Below are positions 34,074 through 45,350 of a stretch of DNA of 64,000 nucleotides, one piece after another. The position numbers were made by a program, and so were the translations under genes. Source of the stretch: Euglena gracilis (lineage: Eukaryota; Euglenida; Euglenophyceae; Euglenales). The notes below the pieces were generated by a model, which was given only the letters and a program-made list of their open reading frames with translations, ran no database searches and was not told the origin of the DNA. Positions within the stretch are counted from its first letter, which is position 1, and every line of letters starts with the position of its first letter. The stretch covers positions 58,149,804 to 58,213,803 of the forward strand of contig CP154955.1 in the NCBI GenBank assembly GCA_039621445.1. Direction: 5' to 3'.

Positions 34074-34390
34074 TTGCGCTGCCGATTAGGATCTTCTGGC
34101 AAATTTTATCTGGGGAGACCTTCAGCAGGTGACAGCACTCTTTCACACAGAACTTCTCCAATTTCTTCTCGTGATCGCTTCCAATGCAAGATAAAAACCA
34201 ATGCACTACTCCAGAAATACTTTCGTCACCTTAACAGCTCTCACGAAGAGGAGGATATTCAGGATAGAGGAGGCCAGCACAGCTAATTTGTAAATTGTGC
34301 TGTGACAGCTTTAGATTCCACAGGTGATGGCGATGAATTTAGGAAAGTACTTGGTAGCCACAAATTCCACAAGCCACTTGCCAGAAAGAA
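34074..34390 (+). CDS. Small coding unit, first of a diverged tandem pair
   Basis: The frame ends CKIKTNALLQKYFRHL ... EEEDIQDRGGQ, and about 35 bases later a second frame reads TGDGDEFRKVLGSHKF. Both parts recur in the same order at 35387-35720 as CKIKLKEALRQRFHDF ... ENDIEARGG and TDAGDELQKRLGSHIS. The changes are those of coding sequence. Upstream, a short match (CCATCGCTGCTGG and CACAGCCACT) also recurs (33990 and 35008). Family unknown; exon structure unresolved. Confidence 0.4.
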
Positions 34391-35386
34391 CGCCACGACT
34401 TCAATAGGGATAGTAAATAATAATTTGTTGCTGCCGAGAGAAAAACCGTGCAACAGGTGGTTCGACAAAACTACTGTCCCACAAACAGCTTTTGCTGCAT
34501 GCCACATGGAAATTGTGCAGCCAACACTGTTGAGGAATCCCTGCCCACAGAGTGCCACACACAGGCCAGAAAAATAACCCCGAGCAAATTATAAAGATTC
34601 CTGTCAAGCCCGCCCAAAAGAAAGAGTTTACCACATACTTCATGCCACTGAAAAGCTGCAGGGCAAACAACAAAGCGCAGAACACCGAGCATCAGTCAAC
34701 TATCTTCGATTTCAATTCGGCTTCAGCCCCCTGAAGGCCTTCAACTTCAGCCTTCTCACTCTTCTTTTTTGACACACTGTTATTGCCACATACTGCTTCC
34801 ACCATCACATCACAGCCTCCACTTGAACTTCTGCAGGTTGAACCTGTTAATTGAATTTGCCTACATCTTTATTTTGTGAATTCGGTTGCTCCGGCTGTAT
34901 AATTGAAGGAGGTGGATCTCGTTGACCATGATCCTAAACTTTGCTCCTGACTTCGGGTTCACGGGATTAAACACAGTGTGAGGAATTTTATTTAACACCA
35001 GATGACTTCCATCGCTGCTGGAACTGGCCACAGCCACTGCTCGGATTGTCAACCCGACCCCAACAACAAACCACTTTTTTATAGGTGTGTTTCAAAAGAA
35101 AACTGCCCGGGGGGGTATCTTACGGGTTCTTTCGGTGTGTTTCAATGTCCGAAAATCTTTAAGCCAACAAAAGGACAAAAGTTAACAAAACAAAAAATTG
35201 GGGGGTTTCTTACAGTTGTTTGGCTTCTAAGGTCCACAGGAGTTCCTTGTTGGTCGAGGTTTGTTATAGGTGGGCGTCGGTCCAAAAATTTGCAATAGGT
35301 TTCTTGTAGGTGCGGGTTTCTTACAGAGGGATTTTTTTATTATAATGGGGGGATAACTCTTCAAATAGTCACCAAATTGCTCAAAA

Positions 35387-35720
35387 TTGTCCTTTTGGCT
35401 CTGGCATTGGCCATGCTCTATCACATTTCATACGTGTGTATTTTCCACAAGCGTCAGAAGTCTTTCGCGTAAAACTCCATCCACTTCTTCTTACCTTTCA
35501 TGCAAGATCAAATTAAAGGAAGCACTCCGGCAACGTTTTCATGACTTTAAACACCCACAGAAAGAGAATGATATTGAGGCCAGAGGTGGGAGATGCTGAA
35601 CCAAAATTCGTGAAATGAACCGTCCAGCTGCAGCTTTATGCTGCACAGATGCTGGGGATGAACTCCAGAAACGACTTGGCAGCCACATATCCTACAGGCG
35701 GGCCACGGGCCACCGCACTG
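35387..35720 (+). CDS. Small coding unit, second of a diverged tandem pair
   Basis: See the partner at 34074-34390. This unit has about 300 additional bases between the upstream match and the coding match. Its frame stops TGA at 35597-35599, at the corresponding point to its partner. No known domain. Confidence 0.4.
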
Positions 35721-36391
35721 AGACAGTTGGGCCCCGGCTGCCACTCGCCACAATCACCCGCTGCAGCGGCACCACTGGGCACTTCAAGATCTTAGCTCTA
35801 CACGAAACCTGTTTAATTCCAAAAGGTTTGAGGAAAGTGGGATTCCAGAGGAGAACGACATGGCAAAAAGTAGCCCAAGAGCCGTGAAAAGTGACGAATT
35901 TACCAAAAAATGAGCAGAAGCAGCCTCAAAGATGTTGGGTACAGTAAGCCATTTTGACCCTTTTCAAACAACTGTATTTTCCTTTAGACTTTTGCTGTCG
36001 CTTTGCAGATTCCCTTGGGAAAAAAATGCTGATTAAAAAGTGAAATCCTGCTTTTGCTGAAGAGCTGATCTGCCCTCGGCAAAAGCAAACACCTCCTCAA
36101 CGGTAATTAGTTTCTTCACCGGTTCGGCGTTGAGGAAACTTTATATAATCTGCTTTTGTCTTCCCCGTGCGGCTGTAATTTGTAGTTTCCTCCGAGGAGT
36201 TCAACTGAATAAGCCAAATGGCACCAGGGTCATTGATTCCAGTTATCAGGCTCACGCTCCTTTTATTCCACTCCTCAGTGGGTCCTCGATGTACCTGTAC
36301 CTTGGCACAACGGTTAGTGGCAGGGGTGCTACCAGTTGCCGGGCAGCCTAATGGAGACTCTGCTCCCGGACCTTCGGCACCGGTAAGGGTG
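35721..36391. other. Intergenic-type DNA before the short LTR element
   Basis: I see no supported gene. The last six bases (AGGGTG, 36386-36391) are the left target-site duplication of the element that follows. Confidence 0.4.
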
Positions 36392-36886
36392 TGAGGCGGC
36401 CGGCCCCAGGCTCCGCCTCCTGGCCCGTCCTTGCCAACCCCCCGTCGATTTTGTTTGGTTTCGTCTTGCATTTTTCCGGAATCGGCGGCTTGTTTTTTGA
36501 CCTTTCAGTGAAATCCAAAATTTTGACTTTTTTTAAATGCTTGCACAAATGCACAACGACTTCATCAATTTTTTTAGTCAATTGTTCAAGATGACACTCA
36601 ACGCACCCTGTGTGGAAAGGTCTTAAGTTTTTTTGTTTCGATTGGGGCGTTCCTTAACTAGGAATTTGCTCTGATCCCACCGGCCGGAAAAACTCGGCCG
36701 ACTGGTTCCGTAAATTTCACCAGTGAAGGCCGGAGAGACCAAAATATGGGTTTTAGCTTCAAAGGCCTCCCACAGAACCGTTTTTGTACCTTTTAATTCG
36801 AATAACATCCAAGAAATAGAAATCTTGGTCATTTTTCAAGCCACAAGGCAAAACAGTGGCAAATTTGACTTAAGGACCCCGTAACA
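36392..36886. repeat. Left terminal repeat (495 bp)
   Basis: Shares with 37687-38184, among others, GCTCCGCCTCCTG, ATCGGCGGCTTGTTTTTTGA and TCCTTAACTAGGAATT. Roughly three quarters of the bases match by eye. Confidence 0.75.
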
Positions 36887-37686
36887 ATCCCCACTTAGAA
36901 AAATATCGGGGACATTATTGAAACGAAAGTAAAAAGAAATGGGTGCTGTTTGAACATTTTGGCGCTTTTCAAAGCAAACGGCCCGAAACGGGAGGAAAAA
37001 CAGTCTCGAAGTACCCTCTTCCGCACAACTTTTTGGGTGCTCACGTTCGGTAAAATGTTGAATTCAAATTGGGAAAAATTCCTCCTCAAGCCCAAAAATC
37101 TGAACAAAAACGGTTTCCTAAAATTCCTCAAGTGTTTGAAAATGCTGTCAAAAGTCATACTTGTGTCATTCCCCAAACCAAAAATCTGACATTTTAGTGC
37201 GAAAAAGGTCTGTGCTTTTTGCTTTACCGTTCTGCAAAAATGTTGAGTGTAACCCCGTCAAATTTTGATCCCACTGGACAAAGGCAGTTTCCACGTTTTG
37301 GATCTGGGGCGTGTATGGTCATATTTTCATAGGTAAATGTGTCAGTAATTCTGAAAGAGTTTTTTTTACAGCTTCTGAAAATTTAAGCCCTTCGTCCAAA
37401 TATTTACAAGGAACTACATACCTACACTCCTGCTGCGTTTCCTAGGGGGAGAGTTTGAGAAAATTCTGGGCTGTCGCCTCAGCAAATTTTTCACAGTCCA
37501 AAGTTAAATGAGGTGACAGACCATTAATTCCCTGGTTTCGGAGCGTGGGGGAGGGAACCTAAATTGAAGTGAAACCACACATTTACAAGCTCTGGCCTGT
37601 CAATTTTCTACCGCAAAGAAAAAATTTTGTAGCTGGGCTCCGGATATGCTCCTGGTTGCAGCTATGCTCCGGGTATGACCTCCGTG

Positions 37687-38184
37687 TGAGGCGGCCGGCC
37701 TACGGCTCCGCCTCCTGCCCCGTCCATCCGAACCCCCCTGTTGCATTTCTTTGCTTTTGCCTTGGCTTTTCTGGGAATCGGCGGCTTGTTTTTTGACATT
37801 TCAGTGAAATCCTACAATTTCACTTTTATCGAAAGCTTGCACAATTGCAGAATGACTTGATGAAGTTTTTTTCCAATGTTAAAGGTCACACACAAAGGAC
37901 TCCGTGAATGGAAATGTTTTATACTTTTTTTTTCGATTTGGGTCTTTCCTTAACTAGGAATTCACCGTAATCCCAACGATCTGAAAAATTCTGCCGACTG
38001 CTTCCGAAAATTTCAGCAGTTAAGAGCGGAAACGCAAAACAAAAAGGGTTTAGGCTTTAAGGGCAGACCAACAGAACCATTTCCGTACTTTTATTCGACT
38101 GAAATACAAAAAGTACGAATTTGAATTTTTTTTCAAGCTCCAAGGCCCAAAATTCGCCATGTTTGAGTTAAGGACCCTGTAACA
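37687..38184. repeat. Right terminal repeat (498 bp)
   Basis: Partner of 36392-36886 in the same orientation, followed by the AGGGTG target duplication. Confidence 0.75.
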
Positions 38185-38190
38185 AGGGTG

Positions 38191-39160
38191 TCACCAGGAC
38201 CAGTGGGGCAACAGAGGAATCCGGTGTACGTCAAAACCCTTTCCCAAATCCCCAAAAGCCTTCGCTTTCGCCTTGTCACACCCACCTGGGAACTGAAAAT
38301 GAGAGACACAGAAAATCCCTTTTGAGACTTCCCCGCAAGGCAAGAAGCAAAGCACAGGGAAGGAACAAAAAGGAACACCAGAGTCTGAGGTTTATAAATA
38401 GTACAAGAGAGTATCCCACCTGTGGAGAGAGAAATGGGAGTGAGGACATCCTAATAGGATCGCTCTCATGCCTGATTCCTTATCGGGAGGTCTGAGAGCA
38501 TACACCTGGTACACATCCCCCTCCCAGGGTTATTACCGATTTCCCTTCTGGACCAGGCGTTCTGGGCAGAGGGATTACGGACACAGATCTGGTCTGTGGG
38601 AGGTGTACCTTGGCGCATTCTCAGGTTCCCCTTTCCATCACACAGGGGTCCACTCGCACCATCCCCGTGGGTTTTCTTGGAAATCCCATGGACCCAACCC
38701 CAATTGCCTTGGGCAAACTCAAACTGTGTGGATTTGTTTGCTTGGCAAGGAAACCTGCCAGAAACATTTTCCCCAGTAGGCAAAAACATACTAACAGAAT
38801 ACGTGAAACCATTTTGCGCGTTTTCGGCTTTTTGGGGTTGTCCTCTTTCCATCCCCCCGCCCCTATGTCGGATGGAGGCTGCCTCTGACTAATCAATCCT
38901 GGGCAGGCCCCATGGCCTGTCAAACAGTCCCACGCAAAACAAAAATGCTACTCTACAAAACTAACTTCCGGCGCCAGCATTTGCCCCGGGGGTCAAGTAG
39001 AGAGGAGTGGGGGTTTGCTTAGGCCAGGAAAATCTGTGCTGTCTGGCAGCCTTATGGCCTCAAACGGCCAAAAAGAACAGGGAAACTAAAAAGTAGGGAT
39101 TCGGCCCTGTGCGCTGAATGTAGCACGCCCGCGAGAGGGGAGACGGGAGATGGGTGTGCA
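38191..39160. other. Unassigned region
   Basis: Several short frames of about 100 codons overlap on both strands at 38460-38920. None carries a recognised motif or a second copy in the window. I make no gene call. Confidence 0.3.
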
Positions 39161-39199
39161 TGCATGCGCACGGAATCCTGCTCATTGCAGCATCCCGGT

Positions 39200-39949
39200 G
39201 GCCTCTTCGTCAGAGGAGAGCTTTTCCACTATGTCCGTGAACATACCTGGACATTTTGGAACAGGATCTCACCCCGAGTACGGGCACAGTACTTTGGAGA
39301 AGACTGCGTGCTGGATTTACAGGACCTTTACCTGGACGTGCACTGTGTGCCACTACGTGCGGCACAACCAACCGCTAGTGCATGTGTGCAAGAGGCTGGT
39401 TCAGTCAGCGTCGTTCCACCACAGGGCATATTTGCTGAACTGTGTGGCGCTCGTACGTGGCGAGTGCCTGAACGGCTGGAAGAACAGCTTGAACCACACC
39501 TACAGTGAGAATGCTCTCGACAGGGATATCTCTGCCTTGTGCATCAACTGTATGGGTGGCAAGTTCGTGCAGACTGCAGAGGTGCAGTCACCACCATCGT
39601 CCCCCAGCACTTGGAGACGTTGGAGAAGTGGAAGACGGAGTACAAACAGGTGGAAGGCCGCCTGAAGCACTCCGACTTAAAGAAGGTAGAAAGCTATCGC
39701 CACACGGGAATGGCCCGTGAGTTCAAGATCGACGCTGGGGCAATGTGCCTCGCCGTCGGGGAACACGCCAAGGTAAGAATGCCTCACCTCTCGTCTAATG
39801 ACGACTGGGAGACAACGGTCTACCCGCTGTTTTCCAAGCGCCATCACGGCGGATACGCCTTGCCCTACTGGCCTCTGGAAGAAAACGATTTGGTGGACTT
39901 CAGAGGTTGGATTCGATTGCATTGGATTTGCGTCACGATCGTATTCTAA
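39200..39949 (+). pseudogene. Unrecognised gene fragment with shifting frame
   Basis: Protein-like sequence moves between frames: GELFHYVREHTWTFWNRI (frame of 39164), then VHVCKRLVQSASFHHRAYLL ... DISALCINCMGGKF (frame of 39150), then HLETLEKWKTEYKQVEGRL ... YRHTGMAREFKIDAGAMCLA ... YALPYWPLEENDLVDF (frame of 39539, to a TAA at 39949). Two frameshifts or missed introns would join them. A GTAAGAATG donor-like site at 39773 is present, but the frame continues open past it. I do not recognise the family. It lies next to the 3' end of repeat copy 2 and is absent from copy 1. Confidence 0.4.
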
Positions 39950-40351
39950 GAATATGTTGGCCGCCCCGGAAAGTGACTTTCCGGCCTCGTGACCGGGCCC
40001 TGAACCCGACCCACCCCCCCCATACTGCCATACGTAGGCAGCCAGGACGTCCTGTGGTTGATTGCTTCCTCATGCAGCGGTCTCCATTGCGCTGCCCCCC
40101 GAGTGTTAGATACAGCACAGGGGGAGACGATGTCGGGCCCACGGCAGGTGGCACCTCACATGTGCGTCGCTGGCTACTGACATTTTACCCGAACGGGGTC
40201 GTTGACTTTAGGGGAAAAAGAAAAAAAAAACATCAATTGTGCTATTGGCTGCTGCACATCCTTCTGTTTCCTTTTGGTGGCGGAGGAGCAAGCACAAGGG
40301 ACAGCCAAATTCTGCCGGGGGCTCAGCAGTGCCTGCTAAGTCGAGCATCAG
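39950..40351. other. Spacer before repeat copy 2
   Basis: No gene is supported here. It is not related to the sequence adjoining copy 1 at 7434-7817. Confidence 0.4.
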
Positions 40352-40942
40352 GTGGGAGGAGGGGCTTCGTAATCAGGGAGGGGGCACCGAGGTTCCCCAT
40401 CAACAGTAAGGGTGTGGAGGTAGCCGTCGAGCCGTGGGGGAAAGGGATTGCGACGCCACGCAACATAGTAATCCCCTGGGAGCTGGGAGGGATTGCTGCT
40501 GGTGATGAGCGAGGAGGTCAGCAAGCCGGACGTTGGTGATGGCGACACAGGCCACCTCTGGCGCCGGGCAGTCGTCCCAGTGGTCGACCGCCAGCTGCAC
40601 AGTGGACCACGGTCCGCTGGATGCATGCGGGGGGTGTGCCAGCCCCGGGAGGTGGTGGGGGGAGTGACATCTGAGAGACTCAGTGAGGCGCTTACCCTCC
40701 AGAGGCCCCAGCTGGAACCTGAACCCACCGCCTCCTTTTGGGTATCAGCCACTCTCAGGTGGGGAGGGAACAGTCACGCCCACTATACATCCCTTCGTGA
40801 ACCACTCACTGATTGAGCCCCCGGGCGGAACCGGAGTCATCTCCTGGCGCACGGTGCGCACACTCCAAGGCATCCTCCTGCTCACACGAGAGAGGGAGTC
40901 GCCTGTACATGCGTGAGGGATCATTTTGTCATATGGAGGTCA
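40352..40942 (-). pseudogene. RT gene copy 2: last tail exons
   Basis: Same blocks as 7826-8397: VSRRMPWSVRTVRQEM, QLAVDHWDDCPAPE and GDYYVAWRRNPFPP. A 7-base insertion near 40485 breaks the frame between the last two. The acceptor at 40943 is conserved. Confidence 0.5.
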
Positions 40943-41164
40943 CTGAGGAGGGATCCACCTAGGGTGAGTTATCAACCTCGCTCCAGACAGGGGGAGGAAA
41001 ACAAAACAAAACAAACAAAACAAAACAATAATAAATAAATAAATAAATAAAGTAGTAATAATAATGATAGTGATAATAGTAAACGTTAAACGACAAGAAG
41101 AACTCCATTGCAGTGGTGTCTGAGCTTCTGCCTTATAATCATGGTGTACTTGGAGAATACTCAC
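40943..41164 (-). other. Intron in the tail of RT gene copy 2
   Basis: 222 bases with GTGAGTATTC donor and CTCAG acceptor, homologous to 8398-8606. It includes an AAAT/AAAC microsatellite. Confidence 0.65.
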
Positions 41165-41400
41165 TCTTCGCTTTCAGCAGAAGTGTGCACTCGGGTGCCA
41201 CATGGTAGGTGTGTACGAACGCATAGGCCACGACATCCGCACAGGTGACCCCGAGCCGCGCTGTTGCCTCGGCTGGCATCATCCCAGGCCGTGTGGACCA
41301 GGGGCCTGCCAGGGTGACCTGACAGCCTGTGGAAACTATGGGGGGGGTCGATGTCCGGCTGCAGGTGACTCCTCCCTGAGATATTGTCATGCAAGGGGCG
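41165..41400 (-). CDS. RT gene copy 2: tail exon
   Basis: STRPGMMPAEATARLGVTCA ... HTYHVAPECTLLLKAKS, homologous to 8607-8827, open to the donor. Confidence 0.55.
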
Positions 41401-41559
41401 GGTTTGTGCAGCGGCGCTGGGAGGTCAGAGCCGTAGAAGTGCGCGGGGCGGAACAGAATGCATTATGGCTGGGACTGGAATGTTTTCTTTTCTTTCTTTC
41501 TTTCTTTCTTTCTTTTTTGATGCCTGAGCTGATTGGAGGGGATGACTGGGGTTGATCTG

Positions 41560-41872
41560 AAGTGATTGGGGCGAGGATGGTCAGTGCTTCTCCCCTTCGG
41601 TCTGTGGGAAGGGTTGTCCAGCGCGAGGCACCTCGGAGGAACTCCACAGCGATGTCGGAGCTCCGAAAGGTAGCTGCCGCAGGTTCGCTGCCGCACTCCA
41701 GGTCACCGTTCCACCTGATCCCAAGAGTAGCTGGCACCTTCTCAGCCATGGGATGCAGCAACGCGGTGGGAAGGTCCCCGCGGGGTAGACCGGCGACCAT
41801 CGTGCTGGGGGCTGTCCAAGTCCTATGGGTGCATGAGGGGTAGAGCAGGTCGAGTACTGCAGCGAGCCCCAT
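41560..41872 (-). CDS. RT gene copy 2: exon downstream of the CCHC finger
   Basis: MGLAAVLDLLYPSCTHRTW ... RWTTLPTDRRGEALTILAP, an intact match to 8960-9313. Substitutions are mostly conservative. Confidence 0.6.
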
Positions 41873-42018
41873 CCAGGCGGCCAGCGGAGTCCTCGCGGGG
41901 GAATAGTGTCAGGCTTATAGGGGTTGGGGGGGGGCATGTGGTAGCTTTGCAGGCTGCGCCACACTGGTTCCCTGGTTCCTACAACTTGGGGGGGGTACAT
42001 AGCAGAGATCGCCCCCTA

Positions 42019-42588
42019 CTATTCTCCGGGCACAATGCATTCAAACAACAAATGCCAACCCCAGTTTGGGACTTGGAAATGGCACAGCGGGCAGGCAGCA
42101 CGGTGAGGGTGCAGGTTGGGGGTGCAGTGAGCGGAGCGCAGTAGGATGGCCCACCGGATCGTAGAGGCGCTGGTGCCAGAGTGGTTGAGGATGGTAGGCC
42201 AGCAGGTTGCGTTGCGGCATGGCGAAGGCGGCGGCGCGACAAGAATTTGGTAAGCGCTCTCCAGGGCTAGGCCGATGTCCACCACTAGGGCGCCACCGAC
42301 GAACAGGAGAGCCTCGTCCCCCAAAAACTCTGGGCATAGGAGGGACAGGGTGGCCGCCTTGGTATGTGCTGCGGCAGCAAGCGCATCGCACTGCGCCTGC
42401 AACCCTGGGACCAGGCCGGCAGCTCCCGTAACATGCTGGGATGGTACATAGACCTCGATGGCGTGTGTGAGGAGGGGTGCCAGGTTCCTCCGCAGAGCTG
42501 TGAACATGTAACTGCTTGGTACTATCCAGGGGGTAGGGTCTTTTTGGAGGCTATTAGGAAGCATTGCCGAACACTGAGAGTTTGGCAA
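42019..42588 (-). CDS. RT gene copy 2: C-terminal domain with Cys/His finger
   Basis: This is a 189-residue block with CPLCHFQVPNWGWHLLFEC at its end. Here the first Cys pair is complete (CPLC), better than the copy 1 version. It is intact and corresponds to 9456-10001. Confidence 0.7.
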   Translation of the reverse strand: MPNSQCSAMLPNSLQKDPTPWIVPSSYMFTALRRNLAPLLTHAIEVYVPSQHVTGAAGLVPGLQAQCDALAAAAHTKAATLSLLCPEFLGDEALLFVGGALVVDIGLALESAYQILVAPPPSPCRNATCWPTILNHSGTSASTIRWAILLRSAHCTPNLHPHRAACPLCHFQVPNWGWHLLFECIVPGE

Positions 42589-42869
42589 CCGGACCTCTTG
42601 AGATTAGGGACAGAACAGCCACACGCGCGCGCACACACAAACTATTGTAGCAGAACAGCCTCCTCTGCCGGTGCTAGGTGGGCCACAATGCTGACTTCGG
42701 TCTGATCGGCCACGTCAGGGTAGGGAGCCCCATCGTATTTCTGTAAGCTGAAAAATAAAAAATGTCCGTTAACTCATTCATTCCAGGTGAATAAGGTCAC
42801 ATAGGTACTAATATCTTATGTTGCAATCCGACCATCAACCTTGGATGCAACCCAACTACCGAAGTCTGG

Positions 42870-43110
42870 CTATCGAATAGAGTTCCACCTGACGATAATG
42901 GAGCGCTTGTATGGTGGCGTTGCCATTCCCAGGCCGGGGTGTGTCATGGCGCTGGGGGGGGGGGTGGCCAGACCTAAGGCAGTGGTATGGATTTGATCCA
43001 GGCAGACGAGGAGCGCCCCTCGCCTCCCAAAAGCTGGGTGGCTGAGAGGTTGTCCACGGCGGTGTACCTCCATGCTGTTGTTGGGTGGGGGATCGGCTGG
43101 AGGTGGTGTG
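42870..43110 (-). CDS. RT gene copy 2: RNase H, C-terminal half
   Basis: VDNLSATQLLGG, then HDTPRPGNGNATIQALHYRQ. The HDTPRPGNGNA stretch resembles the RNase H H-x-G-x-P-G-N-x-x-A-D box, but the final Asp is Thr. CAA here is TAA in copy 1. The block ends near a GTAGTTGG donor candidate at about 42855-42863. Confidence 0.5.
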
Positions 43111-43299
43111 GACTCAGGAGGGAGGGGGCCGCGAATGTTGCCTGGCGTCAGAATGGTGGGGAAGGAAAATAAACATAAAGGTAAGCGGGGAAAAAAAACA
43201 GCTCTTTGGCACCGAAAAAAAACATTATTCGATTTATTTTTTTTCTTCATATTATCAAACAGCCCTGTTCATTGTATAGTCTAGGTGGGGGAGACAAAA

Positions 43300-44420
43300 A
43301 AAGCAGATGAGGAAGGCCGGCCCCTTGTGGGATACCCACGGCAATTGCCAAAAGGGCACCTTGGGCGCGTCCAAGCCATTCGGCAGCAGTAGAATGGCCT
43401 CCTGTGCTGCAAATTGCTGCAGAGACGAGGGCCAATGGCCCGTTGTCATCCGCCACAGCCGCTGCCCAGGCCATGGTGGAGTGAAGGTACGAGCCGTCGG
43501 AGATGAGGAGAACGGCCTGTCCAGACCACTGGCGTAGCACGATGATGTCGGGGGTCACCGGCGTCAGGAGGGGGTGTGGCGGGAGGGAGAGGCGGCCATC
43601 CACAGCCCGCAGGGCGTCGCAGCGGGTAGCCGCATCAGGGGGCTGCTGGTGAAGCTCATCCCGATGCGACCACATGTGGCGGAGGTTGCGGCGGATCAGC
43701 GAATTGCGGCTGCCCAGCCCGTCATAAAATGGCGGAGGAAATGCAGTTGTGCTCGGACCCAGATGCGCGGAACGCCAAGCCCACCCTGCTCAGGCGATGC
43801 ATGCAGCCAGCGAACTGGGCAGGATGTCAGGAGATGCCGCACGTTGCGGATGGTGTTGTTGACAAGCCGCTGGACCCGCTGGCACGGGAGTGGGTGGGGT
43901 GGGCAGGCACTGTGCAGGAAGTCGAGCTTTGGTAGGGCATACGCTGCGATGCACCGCAGGGCCAGGATGGTGTGAGCATGATGACGACGGAAAGCGGCCC
44001 CAAGCCGCCGAAGGATATTCTCTGTCGCACCGTACTGCTTGGGCACTGACTTGCTGGGCAGCAACGGGAGGTGGGCAAGGTGCAGGTCTTTCTTTGTGGA
44101 CCGCACAGTACAGTACGGGGTGGTGACCTCCGCGGATGCTAGCCGTGGACCCGAGGGTGATCCCACCACTCGGAAGAGCCGCAACTTCTCTGAGTTCGGT
44201 ACTCCACTGGCAGCCAGACAGCACGTGTGGACCGTGTTGAGCACATAGGCAGCCCCTGGGGTAGAGCCCGTCTGATGGGGCCCGAAGGGAGGGCAGAACA
44301 CAGGTCACCGGTGGGGGCTACCTGTAGATACTGCAAGCTTAGATAAGTTAGCATACCCCGGTCCTGGGTTAGGTAGGCTGCAATCTTCTTGTCCCGAAGA
44401 GCACATCTTGAGATGGGTTT
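43300..44420 (-). CDS. RT gene copy 2: thumb and RNase H N-terminal half
   Basis: The long frame includes PKLDFLHS, EQGGLGV, ISDGSYLHSTMAWAAAVAD and AAEWLGRAQGALLAIAVG. The DGSY and Glu helix are the first two catalytic features of RNase H and are intact here. Upstream, near LRDKKIAAYLTQDRG, the coding frame changes as in copy 1. Confidence 0.7.
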
Positions 44421-44578
44421 AATTGCAAAATGATATCCTAAATAAGACATAAATGCACATAGAGGCAGTTAGCGATGAAATACGGATAATACGGATGTAT
44501 TGGGAGAAACTGTGGTCTGCCAACCTGACGAAGAGAATACCCACTGCAGCATTGGTAACGAGGGGGGGGGGGGCCGGG

Positions 44579-45020
44579 CTATCCCAGGACAGCCCCATCG
44601 GCGCTGGCGGTAAAGAGACGCCGGTCATCGCTGTAGACGATCTCGCATAGGTGCGAGGACGGCTCGGCGGGCTGGTGGCACAGGTCTGGGGGGCTGGGGA
44701 GTGGGGTGAGGCGCTGTGGATCAAGTTGTCGGCTCCATATGCTCTGGCGGGCCAAGGTGCGCGTGGTGCTGATGAGGGTGAAGAGGCCCACACCGCCTGA
44801 GTCACCTTGGGCACCGCCATGCAGCATGGGGAAGGAGGAGCTGATGCCGTAGGGGGTGGCAGCCCGGACTTGAAAGCGTCGATAATGATCCCGAGCCCAG
44901 GCCGCAAATGGGGAGCAAGGGCCGAGGGGGAGACTGGCCACATCCTCGCGGGGCACATTGTTAAACGCGCTCGCCTCGTCCCAATCAATGACATGGTGAC
45001 TGGGGGCGGCGCTGGTTTAA
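44579..45020 (-). CDS. RT gene copy 2: RT palm, motifs A to C
   Basis: Motif A HVIDWDEASAFNNV, motif B HGGAQGDSGGVGLF and motif C VYSDDRRLF are all in one open frame. Motif A is closer to consensus than in copy 1 (AF kept). A CAG just upstream at about 45011 may be the exon's acceptor. Confidence 0.8.
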
Positions 45021-45350
45021 AGGTTTGATCGTTAGCAGGGGTGGGTTGGGGGTGGGGGTACGGTTGGCCAGGTCACGGTTGGCCAGGTCACTCAAGAAAA
45101 ATGTTTTACAAATATTTTTTTATTTATTGGGTTTTTTATTTGTTTATGTTTTATTTTTAGGCCAGTCACGACCAGGGTCACCTCGCACAAACTGAAATCT
45201 ATTACCGAAGGACTCGAATCTAGCCTGACGTCAGAGGATCCGATGTGAAATGTGTCTGGGTCTACGGTAGACAGGGTAATGGGCAGCGCTCTCGCTTCTG
45301 TATCTCATTCTCACTTTCCCCACTGGTGGAACTACTATTGAGTATCCTCT

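Larger units (their letters stand above)
36392..38184. mobile_element. Short element with ~496 bp terminal direct repeats and target duplication
   Basis: Two diverged direct repeats start TGAGGCGGCCGG and end GTAACA (TG...CA). AGGGTG lies directly before the left one and directly after the right one (38185-38190), the mark of an integrase-type insertion. The ~800 bp between them has no convincing frame, no TGG primer-binding site next to either LTR and no clear polypurine tract. It is best called a non-autonomous LTR element or a deleted one. The repeats differ at many positions, so the insertion is old. Confidence 0.7.

Noticed and set aside
38466-38923. Overlapping ~100-codon frames on both strands
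   Set aside because: No motif, no second copy, and several frames are open at once. This is expected from base composition.
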